Made by a program: the position numbers and the translations under genes
Part shown: positions 25,331 through 33,664 of the stretch, one piece after another
Position numbering within the stretch: position 1 is the first letter of the stretch
How the letters are laid out: each line of letters starts with the position of its first letter
Source of the DNA: Nitrospirota bacterium
GTDB lineage: Bacteria > Nitrospirota > Thermodesulfovibrionia > UBA6902
Length of the DNA: 64,000 bases
Reading direction: 5' to 3'
NCBI GenBank assembly: GCA_016214845.1
Contig: JACRMS010000016.1
Span: 84,488 to 148,487, forward strand
Notes under the pieces: model-generated
The model's input: the letters and a program-made list of their open reading frames with translations, nothing else
The model's database searches: none
What the model was told of the DNA's origin: nothing

Positions 25331-26014
25331 TTATTCTTTAAACATATAGCCCGCGCCGGACACAGTGAGGATGTATTTTGGATTTGAAGGGTCTTTCTCG
25401 ATCTTTTGCCTGAGATGCTGGATATGCACGTCTATCACCCTGCTCCATGAATAAATCTGGGAGCCTTTCCAGGCGGATTTCCTGATCGTGTCCCTGCTTA
25501 ATGCCTCCCCCCGGTGGTTTATAAAAAAACAAAGCAGCTCAAATTCCTTTGGAGTAAGGTCAATCTTCTTCCCTGAGACAGTGACAAGGTGTTTTTTGAA
25601 ATCGACCTTGATGCTGCCGATGCTAATTTCTTCTTTTGTGACCTGAGGGCCCGCCCGCCTGAGGCAGGCCTTTATTCTTGCCAGAAGCTCAAGAGTCTCA
25701 AAGGGCTTTACCACGTAATCATCAGCTCCGCTTTCAAGGCCGATGACCTTGTCAGAGACCTTGTCCCTCGCGGTAAGCATTATGACCGGAATTTGTGGAA
25801 AATCTTTTCTCAAACCCCGGCAGATCTCAATGCCGTCTCCATCGGGCAGGGTAAGGTCAAGAAGTATGAGGTCGGGGGGGTATTCAGATATCAGGGACTG
25901 CGCCTTTGCCCAGTTGTCTGCCGTATCAACCTCATATTCATTGAGCTGAAGATTTGCCTTGAGCACCTTTAATATGTCTTTGTCGTCGTCAACAGCAAGG
26001 ATTCTGTGGTGCAT
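25331..26014 (-). CDS. OmpR/PhoB-family response regulator
   Basis: A 227-residue two-domain regulator. Receiver: VDDDKDI near the start, phosphoacceptor D53 in LILLDLTLPDGDG, MLTARD with the conserved threonine, and KPFE with the conserved lysine. Output: a C-terminal winged helix (LTPKEFELLCFFINHRGEALSRDTI ... SRVIDVHIQHLRQKIE). It is encoded just after its likely partner kinase and just before the hao-nap operon, on the same strand. The phased TGTAAA repeats next to its 3-prime end are its best candidate target. It would be a DNA-binding activator or repressor in the cytoplasm. Confidence 0.93.
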   Translation of the reverse strand: MHHRILAVDDDKDILKVLKANLQLNEYEVDTADNWAKAQSLISEYPPDLILLDLTLPDGDGIEICRGLRKDFPQIPVIMLTARDKVSDKVIGLESGADDYVVKPFETLELLARIKACLRRAGPQVTKEEISIGSIKVDFKKHLVTVSGKKIDLTPKEFELLCFFINHRGEALSRDTIRKSAWKGSQIYSWSRVIDVHIQHLRQKIEKDPSNPKYILTVSGAGYMFKE

Positions 26015-26038
26015 CTTCTTATCCTGAAAAAAACTTAT

Positions 26039-26194
26039 TAGCCACGAATTTTCACGAATTGACTCGAATAAAATCAGGAACAGATTTCGCTGATACGCAG
26101 ATAAGTTTATTTTCTTTCATCTTGATAATCTGCGTTTTCGCGTCCGGTTTTATTTCTTGTTTCTTTCGTGATTATTCGTGCATATTCGTGGCTA
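26039..26194. repeat. TTAGCCACGAATTTTCACGAATT inverted-arm repeat (family L)
   Basis: The left arm (TAGCCACGAATTTTCACGAA, from 26040) and the right arm (TTATTCGTGCATATTCGTGG, ending near 26191) are opposed across about 110 bp. The right arm overlaps the last 7 codons of the kinase gene, so the repeat supplies the C-terminal residues VATNMHE and the stop codon. Confidence 0.7.
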
Positions 26195-27842
26195 CCTTCC
26201 TTCTCTTAGGCAATGTGAAATAAAACGTGCTGCCCTTCACATCTTCACCGCTTATCACGTTAATTTCACCGTGATGCGCCTCGATTATACCTTTGCATAT
26301 CGCAAGTCCGAGGCCGGTGCCCTGTTTTCTGCCTATTGTATAAAATTTGTCAAAGATTTTTTTCTGGACCTCAGCCGGGATGCCGGGGCCTTCGTCTTTT
26401 ATCGAGACTGTAACGTTATCTTTATCCTCTGTAAATGAGACAGTTATCTCCGAGTCATCAGGGCTGTAGTTAATCGCGTTTGAGAGGAGATTTATCAAGA
26501 CCTGTCTTATCCTGTCTTCATCGGCATGAATAAATATACCTGCGGCAGCCGTTATCCTGAACGTGATATTTCTTTCAATTGCTGTGGCGTGGAAACCAGT
26601 GACCACCTCTTTAATAAGAGATGGCAAGTCAACCTCTCTGAACTCCAGATCAAAGATCCCTGACTCAATACGCTCGATATCCAGAGTGTCATTAACCATC
26701 CGTATCAATCTGTCGGAGTTGTTTTTTATCACATCAAAAAATTCCTGAAGGTCATCTGCGCTTTTGCCGGTTTTGGGGAGCATTGAAAACCTTGCCGTTA
26801 TATAATCCATCGCACCTTTAATGGAGGTCAACGGGGTCCTGAGCTCGTGTGATACCTTTGCGATAAAATCGGATTTTCTCTCATTCAATTCAGTAAGCCG
26901 CGCGTTCGCGTCCGCAAGGCTTTTCGTTGCGCTCTGCACCTTGTTTTCAAGGTCGGTATGATATTCCCCCAGAGATTTTGACATCGCAACAAAGGCCGTG
27001 GTGAGGTCCTCAAGCTCATCGCCGGTCCTCGTCACAGGGACCCCGGTCCCCCTGCCTTTTGAGAGGTCCCTCATGGACAGCTTCAACTGGTTTACGGGGC
27101 GCAGCACAAGCTCCTTCATCATAATAAACAGGACCAGCATCAGGGTCGCAATAGTGGCTGCGCTTGATAAAATGATAGTCCTTTTTTCAGAGTCTATCAT
27201 TGAGAGGGCGTAATCCATGGGAATAGACACGCTGATAGCCCCCCTTATGTCTCCGACTTTATAGCCTTGATGCTCATGACATTTAAGGCAGGGCTGCTCA
27301 ACATACAGCGGCGCTATGTAGCGGTAAAAATGTGACGGCCCTATTTTCTCCACGGTTGAAGATTCCTTTGTCCGGTTTGATTCAAACGCCATCAACGCGG
27401 TCCTCTCGAACTCATCAGGCGCGTTCTTAGGATTTATCAGTTTCAGGCTCGTTATATTGAACCAGTAGGCCCCTGACTTTTTGGCGTATTCCGACAGTTC
27501 CTTGGTCACCATGGCAGGGCTTTCTTTTATATATTTTTTGCCACTGATGGCCTCCATTTCCGGCTCGGAGAGATAGGGGTTCGGTTTTTTCCAGGGCATT
27601 TTCTCTACAAAAATGCCGCCGTGGTCTGCGATCCATCTCCGGGTAAGCACGATTTGCGCAAACAAAGTCTTTGCCTGCGTATCAAGCTGTTCAATGACGA
27701 GTTTCCTGTCCTTCTCCAGGATCAGGTAGGTTGACAAGCTCATGGCTATGGTCAGTACGACAGCCGTGCCTATAACGAATTTAAGGCTGAGGCTGATCTT
27801 TAACGCCCTGAACTCTCTTAAGAATGTCCTTATTTTTCGCAT
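26172..27842 (-). CDS. Sensor histidine kinase with periplasmic c-heme (DUF3365/Tll0287-like) domain
   Basis: A 556-residue membrane kinase. TM1 is at ~21-42 and TM2 at ~222-246. The ~180-residue periplasmic part carries one CXXCH site (C185, C188, H189, in QPCLKCHEHQGYKVGDIRGA), the pattern of DUF3365/Tll0287-like heme domains. A HAMP-like linker and coiled coil follow. The kinase core has the H box SHELRTP (H332), N box NLLSNAINYS, and G boxes DEGPGIP and GTGLGLA. A covalent heme would let it sense redox state or a small ligand such as NO. It is first in line with the regulator and hao-nap operon. Its last 7 residues come from a dispersed repeat. Confidence 0.9.
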   Translation of the reverse strand: MRKIRTFLREFRALKISLSLKFVIGTAVVLTIAMSLSTYLILEKDRKLVIEQLDTQAKTLFAQIVLTRRWIADHGGIFVEKMPWKKPNPYLSEPEMEAISGKKYIKESPAMVTKELSEYAKKSGAYWFNITSLKLINPKNAPDEFERTALMAFESNRTKESSTVEKIGPSHFYRYIAPLYVEQPCLKCHEHQGYKVGDIRGAISVSIPMDYALSMIDSEKRTIILSSAATIATLMLVLFIMMKELVLRPVNQLKLSMRDLSKGRGTGVPVTRTGDELEDLTTAFVAMSKSLGEYHTDLENKVQSATKSLADANARLTELNERKSDFIAKVSHELRTPLTSIKGAMDYITARFSMLPKTGKSADDLQEFFDVIKNNSDRLIRMVNDTLDIERIESGIFDLEFREVDLPSLIKEVVTGFHATAIERNITFRITAAAGIFIHADEDRIRQVLINLLSNAINYSPDDSEITVSFTEDKDNVTVSIKDEGPGIPAEVQKKIFDKFYTIGRKQGTGLGLAICKGIIEAHHGEINVISGEDVKGSTFYFTLPKRRKVATNMHE

Positions 27843-27928
27843 AACATCTTAAAAAGATTATACATTACATTTCCGTGAAAATAGTCAGTAGATTTTATTG
27901 AATTGAATATCATAAACTAAGGTCAGTT

Positions 27929-28666
27929 ATGTTAGCGGCAGTTTGTTTTATATCAATTCTTCTTGTCCCATCACTCGCCCACGCATGGGGCCCCCTTACA
28001 CATGTTTATCTCGGTTATCAGGTGCTGGACGTGGGAGCGGCCCTTATTCCCGCAGGTGTATACGGTATTTTAAAAAGATATAAAAGCGATTTCCTGTACG
28101 GCAATGTAATAGCCGACATAATCCTCGGCAGGAGGTTTCAGGGGCATGAGAAAAATTCCCACAGCTGGGACATCGCATGGAAGTTACTTGAAGCCTCAAA
28201 GACAAACCGGCAAAAGGCATTCGCTTACGGTTACCTGACCCATCTTTGCGCGGACACTGTTGTTCATAACAACAGGTCAACAATGATGCCTTTTGGACAT
28301 CCGATTTTTGAGGTAAAGGCTGACAGCCTGATCGACAAGAAATATAGAACAGCGCTCAGAGAACTTGACAAGGTCATGCAAAAAAGACATGACCTTTTTC
28401 TTGAGGACAATCTTGAAAGCCACTTCTTTTCTTTTAAAACCAATAAAAGGATATTCAAGAGCTTTCTCGTGCTGTCGCGGCTGCCCAATTACTCCCCGAT
28501 CTCCAATTTTATCGATGACCGGTTCCCCTATGAGATACCTGTGGAGGATATCAATAATTTCCAGCAGGAGGCTGTCTCAAGGATGCTGGAATTGCTGAGT
28601 AACGGCAAAGATTCAGAAGTGTTAAAAGAGCACCCCCTGGGAAGATATCAAAGAAAAGCCTCTTAG
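27929..28666 (+). CDS. Zinc-dependent phospholipase C family protein
   Basis: A 245-residue protein with a signal peptide (MLAAVCFISILLVPSLAHA, cleaved before WGPLTH). The mature protein is helical with the histidine and aspartate set of the zinc-dependent PLC family: W at the mature N-terminus, GPLTHVYLG, GNVIADI, HEKNSHSWDIAWK, and YLTHLCADTVVHNN. These match the three-zinc site pattern of bacterial PLC (PF00882), in which the mature N-terminal tryptophan is itself a ligand. It is divergent from the kinase gene by 86 bp. Substrate unknown. Confidence 0.78.
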   Translation: MLAAVCFISILLVPSLAHAWGPLTHVYLGYQVLDVGAALIPAGVYGILKRYKSDFLYGNVIADIILGRRFQGHEKNSHSWDIAWKLLEASKTNRQKAFAYGYLTHLCADTVVHNNRSTMMPFGHPIFEVKADSLIDKKYRTALRELDKVMQKRHDLFLEDNLESHFFSFKTNKRIFKSFLVLSRLPNYSPISNFIDDRFPYEIPVEDINNFQQEAVSRMLELLSNGKDSEVLKEHPLGRYQRKAS

Positions 28667-28762
28667 TCCGGCCCGGTTGCCCCAAATGAAAACCGGTTTC
28701 GATTTCTTATTTGAAGCAACGATTCCCTTTCATCGCGTTTTTGGATGAGGCCATCCGGTTTG

Positions 28763-28791
28763 TTGACTTACTTTTAATCTATCTTTAAACT
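28763..28791 (+). promoter_or_regulatory. Candidate argS promoter
   Basis: TTGACT at 28763-28768 and TAAACT at 28786-28791 are 17 bp apart (5 of 6 and 4 of 6 consensus matches). The predicted start of transcription is about 28798, two bases before the argS ATG, and no ribosome binding site is visible. The mRNA may therefore be leaderless or nearly so. Confidence 0.35.
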
Positions 28792-28799
28792 TATTGTTC

Positions 28800-30533
28800 A
28801 TGAAACAGATCGTTATTGACAACGTCCGGAACGCACTGGAAAACCTTAAAGAAAAGTGGGGCCTTGCCGGGATCCCCGATGTCGATGTTGAGGTCCCTAA
28901 AAATGAAGCAATGGGAGACTTCGCCACCACAGTGGCAATGGGGCTGACTAAGACCCTAAAAAAACCTCCGAGAAAAATTGCCGAGGAGATTGTTGAAGCC
29001 ATAAAAGCAGGGGCACGTCGTGACGTGCCCGATGGCATCTTTGAAAGTATCGAAATAGCAGGGCCCGGATTTATTAATTTCAAATTCAGGAGGGAATTTT
29101 TTTACAGGGAATTTGAAAGGCTCCTGACAGAAAGGCATTCAGCGCTGAGGACTGATATCGGGAAAGGCAGAAGGGTGCAGGTCGAATTTGTCAGCGCAAA
29201 TCCCACAGGGCCGCTTCATATCGGTCACGGAAGAGGCGCGGCTGTAGGCAATGCGCTGTGCAATATTTTGAAGGCGGCAGGCTTTGATGTGCAAAGGGAA
29301 TTCTACATCAATGACGCCGGGCTTCAGGTCAAACACCTTGGGAGGTCTGTGTACGCGCGCTATCAGCAATCACTGGGGAACAATGTCCCATTCCCTGAAG
29401 ACGGGTATAAGGGCGGGTATATTCAATCCATTGCTGATGAGTTTATTAAAAGGGCCGGCGATAAGTATCTTAACAAAACGTTTGAAGAGTGCGGGGCATT
29501 TTTCACAAACGTTGCTTACAAGAAGATGCTCGCCGATATCGCGCAGGACCTGAGAGACTTCGGCATTGTCTTTGACAGATGGCAAAGTGAAAAAGATCTT
29601 TATGAGAAGCCGGAAGACAAAAGTCAGAAGCCGGAAGTGGAAAGATCGATAGACGATTTGGCGGGCCGTGGATATATTTATCAAAAAGATGGAGCTGTGT
29701 GGTTCAAGTCTACTCTCTTTGGGGATGATAAAGACAGGGTAGTTGTGAAGCGGGACGGCGAATACACATACTTCGCCTCTGACATCGCATATCATAAAGA
29801 CAAGCTCGACAGGGGATTTGATACAATTATTGATATATGGGGGGCTGACCACCACGGTTATATACCAAGGCTTAAATCGGTGCTTGAGGCGTTCGGCCTG
29901 CCCAGGGAAAAATTCAGGGTCATACTTATTCAGATGGTGGCGTTACTAAGGCATGGCGAGCCGGTCCAGATGTCGAAAAGGTCCGGGGAATTTGTAACTT
30001 TGCGCGAGGTAATTGACGAGGTCGGCGCGGATACCACGAAATTCATTTTCCTTACCCGGCGGGCAGACAGCCAGCTTGAATTTGACATAGAGGTTGCGAA
30101 AGAACAGTCAGCGGAGAACCCGGTCTTTTATGTCCAGTACGCGTTTGCAAGGATATCGAGCATCTTCAGGCAGGCGATGGAACGAGGCGTAGGGGCGGGT
30201 TTCAAACCCGCCCTGGCAGAAGAAGCAAAAGAAGACGTATGGGCGAATCTTGCTCCCGCCCTGTTAAAAGAAGATGAAGAACTTTCCATCATCAAAAGGC
30301 TCCTTCAATACCCGATGGTTTTTGAAGGAGCGGCGCTTTCAATGGAGCCGCACAGGATAACATATTATCTCCAGGAGCTTGCCGGCATGTTTCACTCGTA
30401 CTACAATAAGCACAGAGTGATATCGGATGACGCGGAACTAACAAAGGCACGGCTCTCTCTTTGCAGCGCCGTTCAGATAGTGCTTGAAGAAGGCCTGAAA
30501 ATTTTAGGCGTCAGCGCACCGGAGAGGATGTAG
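28800..30533 (+). CDS. argS: Arginyl-tRNA synthetase with three in-frame repeat insertions
   Basis: A 577-residue class I aminoacyl-tRNA synthetase. It has the N-terminal ArgRS-specific domain, HIGH motif HIGH at 140-143 (PTGPLHIGHGRGAAVGN), MSKRS at 391-395 and a C-terminal anticodon-binding DALR domain. It charges tRNA-Arg in the cytoplasm. Three segments look inserted by comparison with the usual family pattern. They are AGARRDVPDG (69-78), from a family A palindrome; EDKSQKPEVE (272-281), from a family C repeat; and GVGAGFKPAL (463-472), from a second family A palindrome. ATG at 28800; an upstream TTG at 28794 is less likely. Confidence 0.96.
   Translation: MKQIVIDNVRNALENLKEKWGLAGIPDVDVEVPKNEAMGDFATTVAMGLTKTLKKPPRKIAEEIVEAIKAGARRDVPDGIFESIEIAGPGFINFKFRREFFYREFERLLTERHSALRTDIGKGRRVQVEFVSANPTGPLHIGHGRGAAVGNALCNILKAAGFDVQREFYINDAGLQVKHLGRSVYARYQQSLGNNVPFPEDGYKGGYIQSIADEFIKRAGDKYLNKTFEECGAFFTNVAYKKMLADIAQDLRDFGIVFDRWQSEKDLYEKPEDKSQKPEVERSIDDLAGRGYIYQKDGAVWFKSTLFGDDKDRVVVKRDGEYTYFASDIAYHKDKLDRGFDTIIDIWGADHHGYIPRLKSVLEAFGLPREKFRVILIQMVALLRHGEPVQMSKRSGEFVTLREVIDEVGADTTKFIFLTRRADSQLEFDIEVAKEQSAENPVFYVQYAFARISSIFRQAMERGVGAGFKPALAEEAKEDVWANLAPALLKEDEELSIIKRLLQYPMVFEGAALSMEPHRITYYLQELAGMFHSYYNKHRVISDDAELTKARLSLCSAVQIVLEEGLKILGVSAPERM
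29011..29030. repeat. Family A palindrome inside argS (copy 3)
   Basis: A 20-bp palindrome (GGGCACGTC, GT centre, GACGTGCCC) is read in frame as GARRDVP within argS. It has the same phase as the other coding copies (GGG GCN codons at the left arm). Confidence 0.8.
29606..29640. repeat. Family C GAAGACAAAAGTCAGAAG repeat inside argS
   Basis: A GAAG-rich segment with the words GGAAGACA and AGTCAGAAG, like 52592-52626, is read as EDKSQKPE between the ArgRS catalytic core helices. Purine-rich and free of stops in this frame. Confidence 0.6.
30189..30214. repeat. Family A palindrome inside argS (copy 4)
   Basis: A 26-bp palindrome (GTAGGGGCGG ... CCGCCCT) is read as VGAGFKPAL before the anticodon-binding domain of ArgRS. 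The peptide is the same as in the GT2 gene at 41357. Confidence 0.88.
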
Positions 30534-30559
30534 AGACACAGAAGAAATTATAGAAATAT

Positions 30560-30649
30560 ATCCACAGATTACACAGATGTGCACAGATTCTTAAAATAGA
30601 ATTCCCATGTTAAGATTTTTTATCTGTGTCATCTGCGAAATCTGTGGAT
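30560..30649. repeat. ATCCACAGATTACACAGATG inverted-arm repeat (family E, copy 1)
   Basis: Arms ATCCACAGATTACACAGAT and ATCTGCGAAATCTGTGGAT face each other across about 50 bp between argS and the next gene. Copy 2 lies at 37720-37796. Confidence 0.75.
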
Positions 30650-30678
30650 GAATTCTTTGAAACGAGAATGGAGGCACA

Positions 30679-31122
30679 GTGTTATACATTACAGCTTTAA
30701 TCATTCACGTAGTCGCTGTTATTGTCTGGATCGGAGGGGTGGCGTTCGTCACCATGATCACGTTCCCGATGATACAGAGGGGAAGCAGCTCTCTTGAACA
30801 GGTGATGATGTTTCAGGGAGTGGAACACCGCTTCTCAAAGATAGCGAAGGCGATGGTCATACTCGTCGGGCTTTCAGGCCTGTATTTAATTAATGAAAAA
30901 GGGTTGAGCTTCGGCGCGTGGGTAATGATTATCGTCTGGGCCTTTTACGCGTCTCTTTTATTCGGCCTCGAAAAAATTATCTTCAAGAAGATCTTCGCAG
31001 CGCCCACGGGGGAAGAAATCGACACAAAGAGGATATTTTTAATACTGCAGGTCTTTCACTGGGTCATACTCGCGCTGAGCTTTACCGCTGTTGCCGCGGG
31101 GATATGGACAGCGCACTATTAA
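30679..31122 (+). CDS. Four-helix membrane protein, CopD-like
   Basis: A 147-residue hydrophobic protein with four predicted helices: LYITALIIHVVAVIVWIGGVAF, KAMVILVGLSGLYLI, AWVMIIVWAFYASLLFGL and VFHWVILALSFTAVAAGIW. The H9 and W17-I-G-G pattern in helix 1 and the HR-S-A-M segment resemble CopD and related DUF-type membrane proteins. A transport or heme role cannot be assigned from sequence alone. The start is a GTG at 30679 with a good GGAGG site. Confidence 0.65.
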   Translation: MLYITALIIHVVAVIVWIGGVAFVTMITFPMIQRGSSSLEQVMMFQGVEHRFSKIAKAMVILVGLSGLYLINEKGLSFGAWVMIIVWAFYASLLFGLEKIIFKKIFAAPTGEEIDTKRIFLILQVFHWVILALSFTAVAAGIWTAHY

Positions 31123-31137
31123 GTTTATCAGGAGTTA

Positions 31138-31165
31138 GTACGGGCGAACAGCCGTTCGCCCGTAC
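31138..31165. repeat. GTACGGGCGAAC palindrome (family A, copy 5)
   Basis: A 28-bp palindrome (GTACGGGCGAAC ... GTTCGCCCGTAC) ends 10 bp before the tgt start codon, where a ribosome binding site would normally lie. Confidence 0.82.
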
Positions 31166-31175
31166 ACGATCATAA

Positions 31176-32297
<1,122 letters not shown>

Positions 32298-32300
32298 TTT

Positions 32301-33257
32301 ATGAAGATATTGATCATAGGCGGGACCGGGTTTATCGGGACACCTTTAAGCCGTGAACTGCGTAATGCCGGGCATACGGTTGTCGTCACCACAAGACGCC
32401 CGTCAGGTTCAAAAGATAAACTGACATGGAACCCGCCCGCCCTTATTTCTGCCGACACAATCTCAGGATTTGATGCCGTCATCAACCTTGCCGGTGAGCC
32501 GATTGCGCCGGGACGCTGGACAAAAGAGCGCAAAGAGCTCATCATGTCAAGCCGCATAAATACGACGCGCGCGCTTGTAGATTCAATGGAACCGGTATCT
32601 CCCTGTCTGATGCTGGCAAGAGGTGAGAGGAGAGATTTTCGCCCCGGAAAAACAGGGCCGAAAATTTTAATCAATGCCTCTGCTATCGGCTACTACGGCG
32701 CTCACTGGGATGAATACGTTACCGAGGAAACCCCGCCTGCCTCAGACTTCCTCGCAGAGGTCTGCAAGGCATGGGAGGCTGAGGCTTTGAGGGCGCGGGA
32801 TTTTGACACTCGAGTTGTGCTTGTCAGGATCGGAGGTGTGTTGGAATCTGACGGAGGCGCGCTGCCTGAGATGATGGTCCCGTTTAAATTTTTTTTAGGC
32901 GGCCCTATCGGGAGCGGGAAACAATGGTTTTCATGGGTCCACAGGGATGACGTTGTCGGCATCATAAAATACGCGCTTGAAAATGAATCAGTCTCGGGCC
33001 CTGTGAATGCTGCCGCGCCTAATCCGGTCACAAACAAGGAATTCAGCTCCGCGCTCGGCAAGGCCCTTGGCAGGCCGTCGTGGCTTGCGGTTCCGGGTTT
33101 TGTTGTAAAATTAACTCTCGGAGAGCTCGGCGGCGTGCTCCTTACAGGGCAGCGGGTCCTGCCGGAGAAGGCATTAAAAGCCGGGTATCATTTTAAATAT
33201 TCAGAAGTGAATGGAGCGCTAAATGCAATATTAAAGAAGGAGAAAATAAAATCATGA
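32301..33257 (+). CDS. TIGR01777 family NAD-binding oxidoreductase (YfcH-like)
   Basis: A 318-residue extended SDR-like protein. The N-terminal Rossmann motif is IIGGTGFIGTPL. The family-specific blocks are INLAGEPIAPGRWT (61-74), ILINASAIGYYG (122-133), EAEALRA with LVRIG-VLE-DGGAL, and WVHRDDVVGII. The C-terminal DUF1731 region (PSWLAVPGFVVKLTLGELGGVLLTGQRV-P) is complete. The function of TIGR01777 proteins is not established beyond probable nucleotide binding. Residues ~97-119 (PVSPCLMLARGERRDFRPGK...) look like extra sequence, perhaps another repeat. The ATG follows tgt by 3 bp. Confidence 0.88.
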   Translation: MKILIIGGTGFIGTPLSRELRNAGHTVVVTTRRPSGSKDKLTWNPPALISADTISGFDAVINLAGEPIAPGRWTKERKELIMSSRINTTRALVDSMEPVSPCLMLARGERRDFRPGKTGPKILINASAIGYYGAHWDEYVTEETPPASDFLAEVCKAWEAEALRARDFDTRVVLVRIGGVLESDGGALPEMMVPFKFFLGGPIGSGKQWFSWVHRDDVVGIIKYALENESVSGPVNAAAPNPVTNKEFSSALGKALGRPSWLAVPGFVVKLTLGELGGVLLTGQRVLPEKALKAGYHFKYSEVNGALNAILKKEKIKS

Positions 33258-33664
33258 AGCTTGTCATGTTTTATGTACACGAGTGGTGGTATAAGACCGC
33301 GTCCAAGACTTTGCCTGATGTGCCTGATTTTGATAAAGAGGAATCCATGAAAGATGCAGAGGTAGTTTTTTACCACTCTGAGGCGGAGGATGAAACTAAC
33401 AGAGACAGCGTCATTCAGAAGTTCGTCAAGAACACGAAATGGATTGCCGGTAAATTCAATACAAAAAATGTCGTGCTCCATTCATTCAATCACCTGTCTG
33501 CGAGCAAGTCGTCCCCGGAATTTGCGCAAGCCCTTCTTCAAGAAGTTGTGGAGAGATTAACAAGGACTGGCTATACGGTCATGACCACGCCGTTTGGTTA
33601 TTTCAATGAATTCAAAATGCACGTGGCCGGGGATTCATTGGCAAAAGTGTATAAGGAGTTCTAA
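33254..33664 (+). CDS. Stand-alone threonyl-tRNA synthetase editing domain (archaeal type)
   Basis: A 136-residue protein resembling the N-terminal editing domain of archaeal ThrRS (PF08915), a fold related to D-Tyr-tRNA deacylase. Recognisable parts are MKLVMFYVHEWWYKTASKTL at the N-terminus, the central KNVVLHSFNHLSASKSSPEFA block, which carries the substrate-binding H-S-F-x-H-L pattern, and TPFGYFNEFKMHVAGDSLAKVYKE at the end. Such domains hydrolyse mis-charged Ser-tRNA-Thr. It starts within the TGA of the previous gene (ATGA overlap), so the two are translationally coupled. No ThrRS catalytic domain follows. Confidence 0.8.
   Translation: MKLVMFYVHEWWYKTASKTLPDVPDFDKEESMKDAEVVFYHSEAEDETNRDSVIQKFVKNTKWIAGKFNTKNVVLHSFNHLSASKSSPEFAQALLQEVVERLTRTGYTVMTTPFGYFNEFKMHVAGDSLAKVYKEF

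Noticed and set aside
29370-29855. Minus-strand open frame inside argS
   Set aside because: Low-complexity shadow frame; argS is unambiguous on the other strand.
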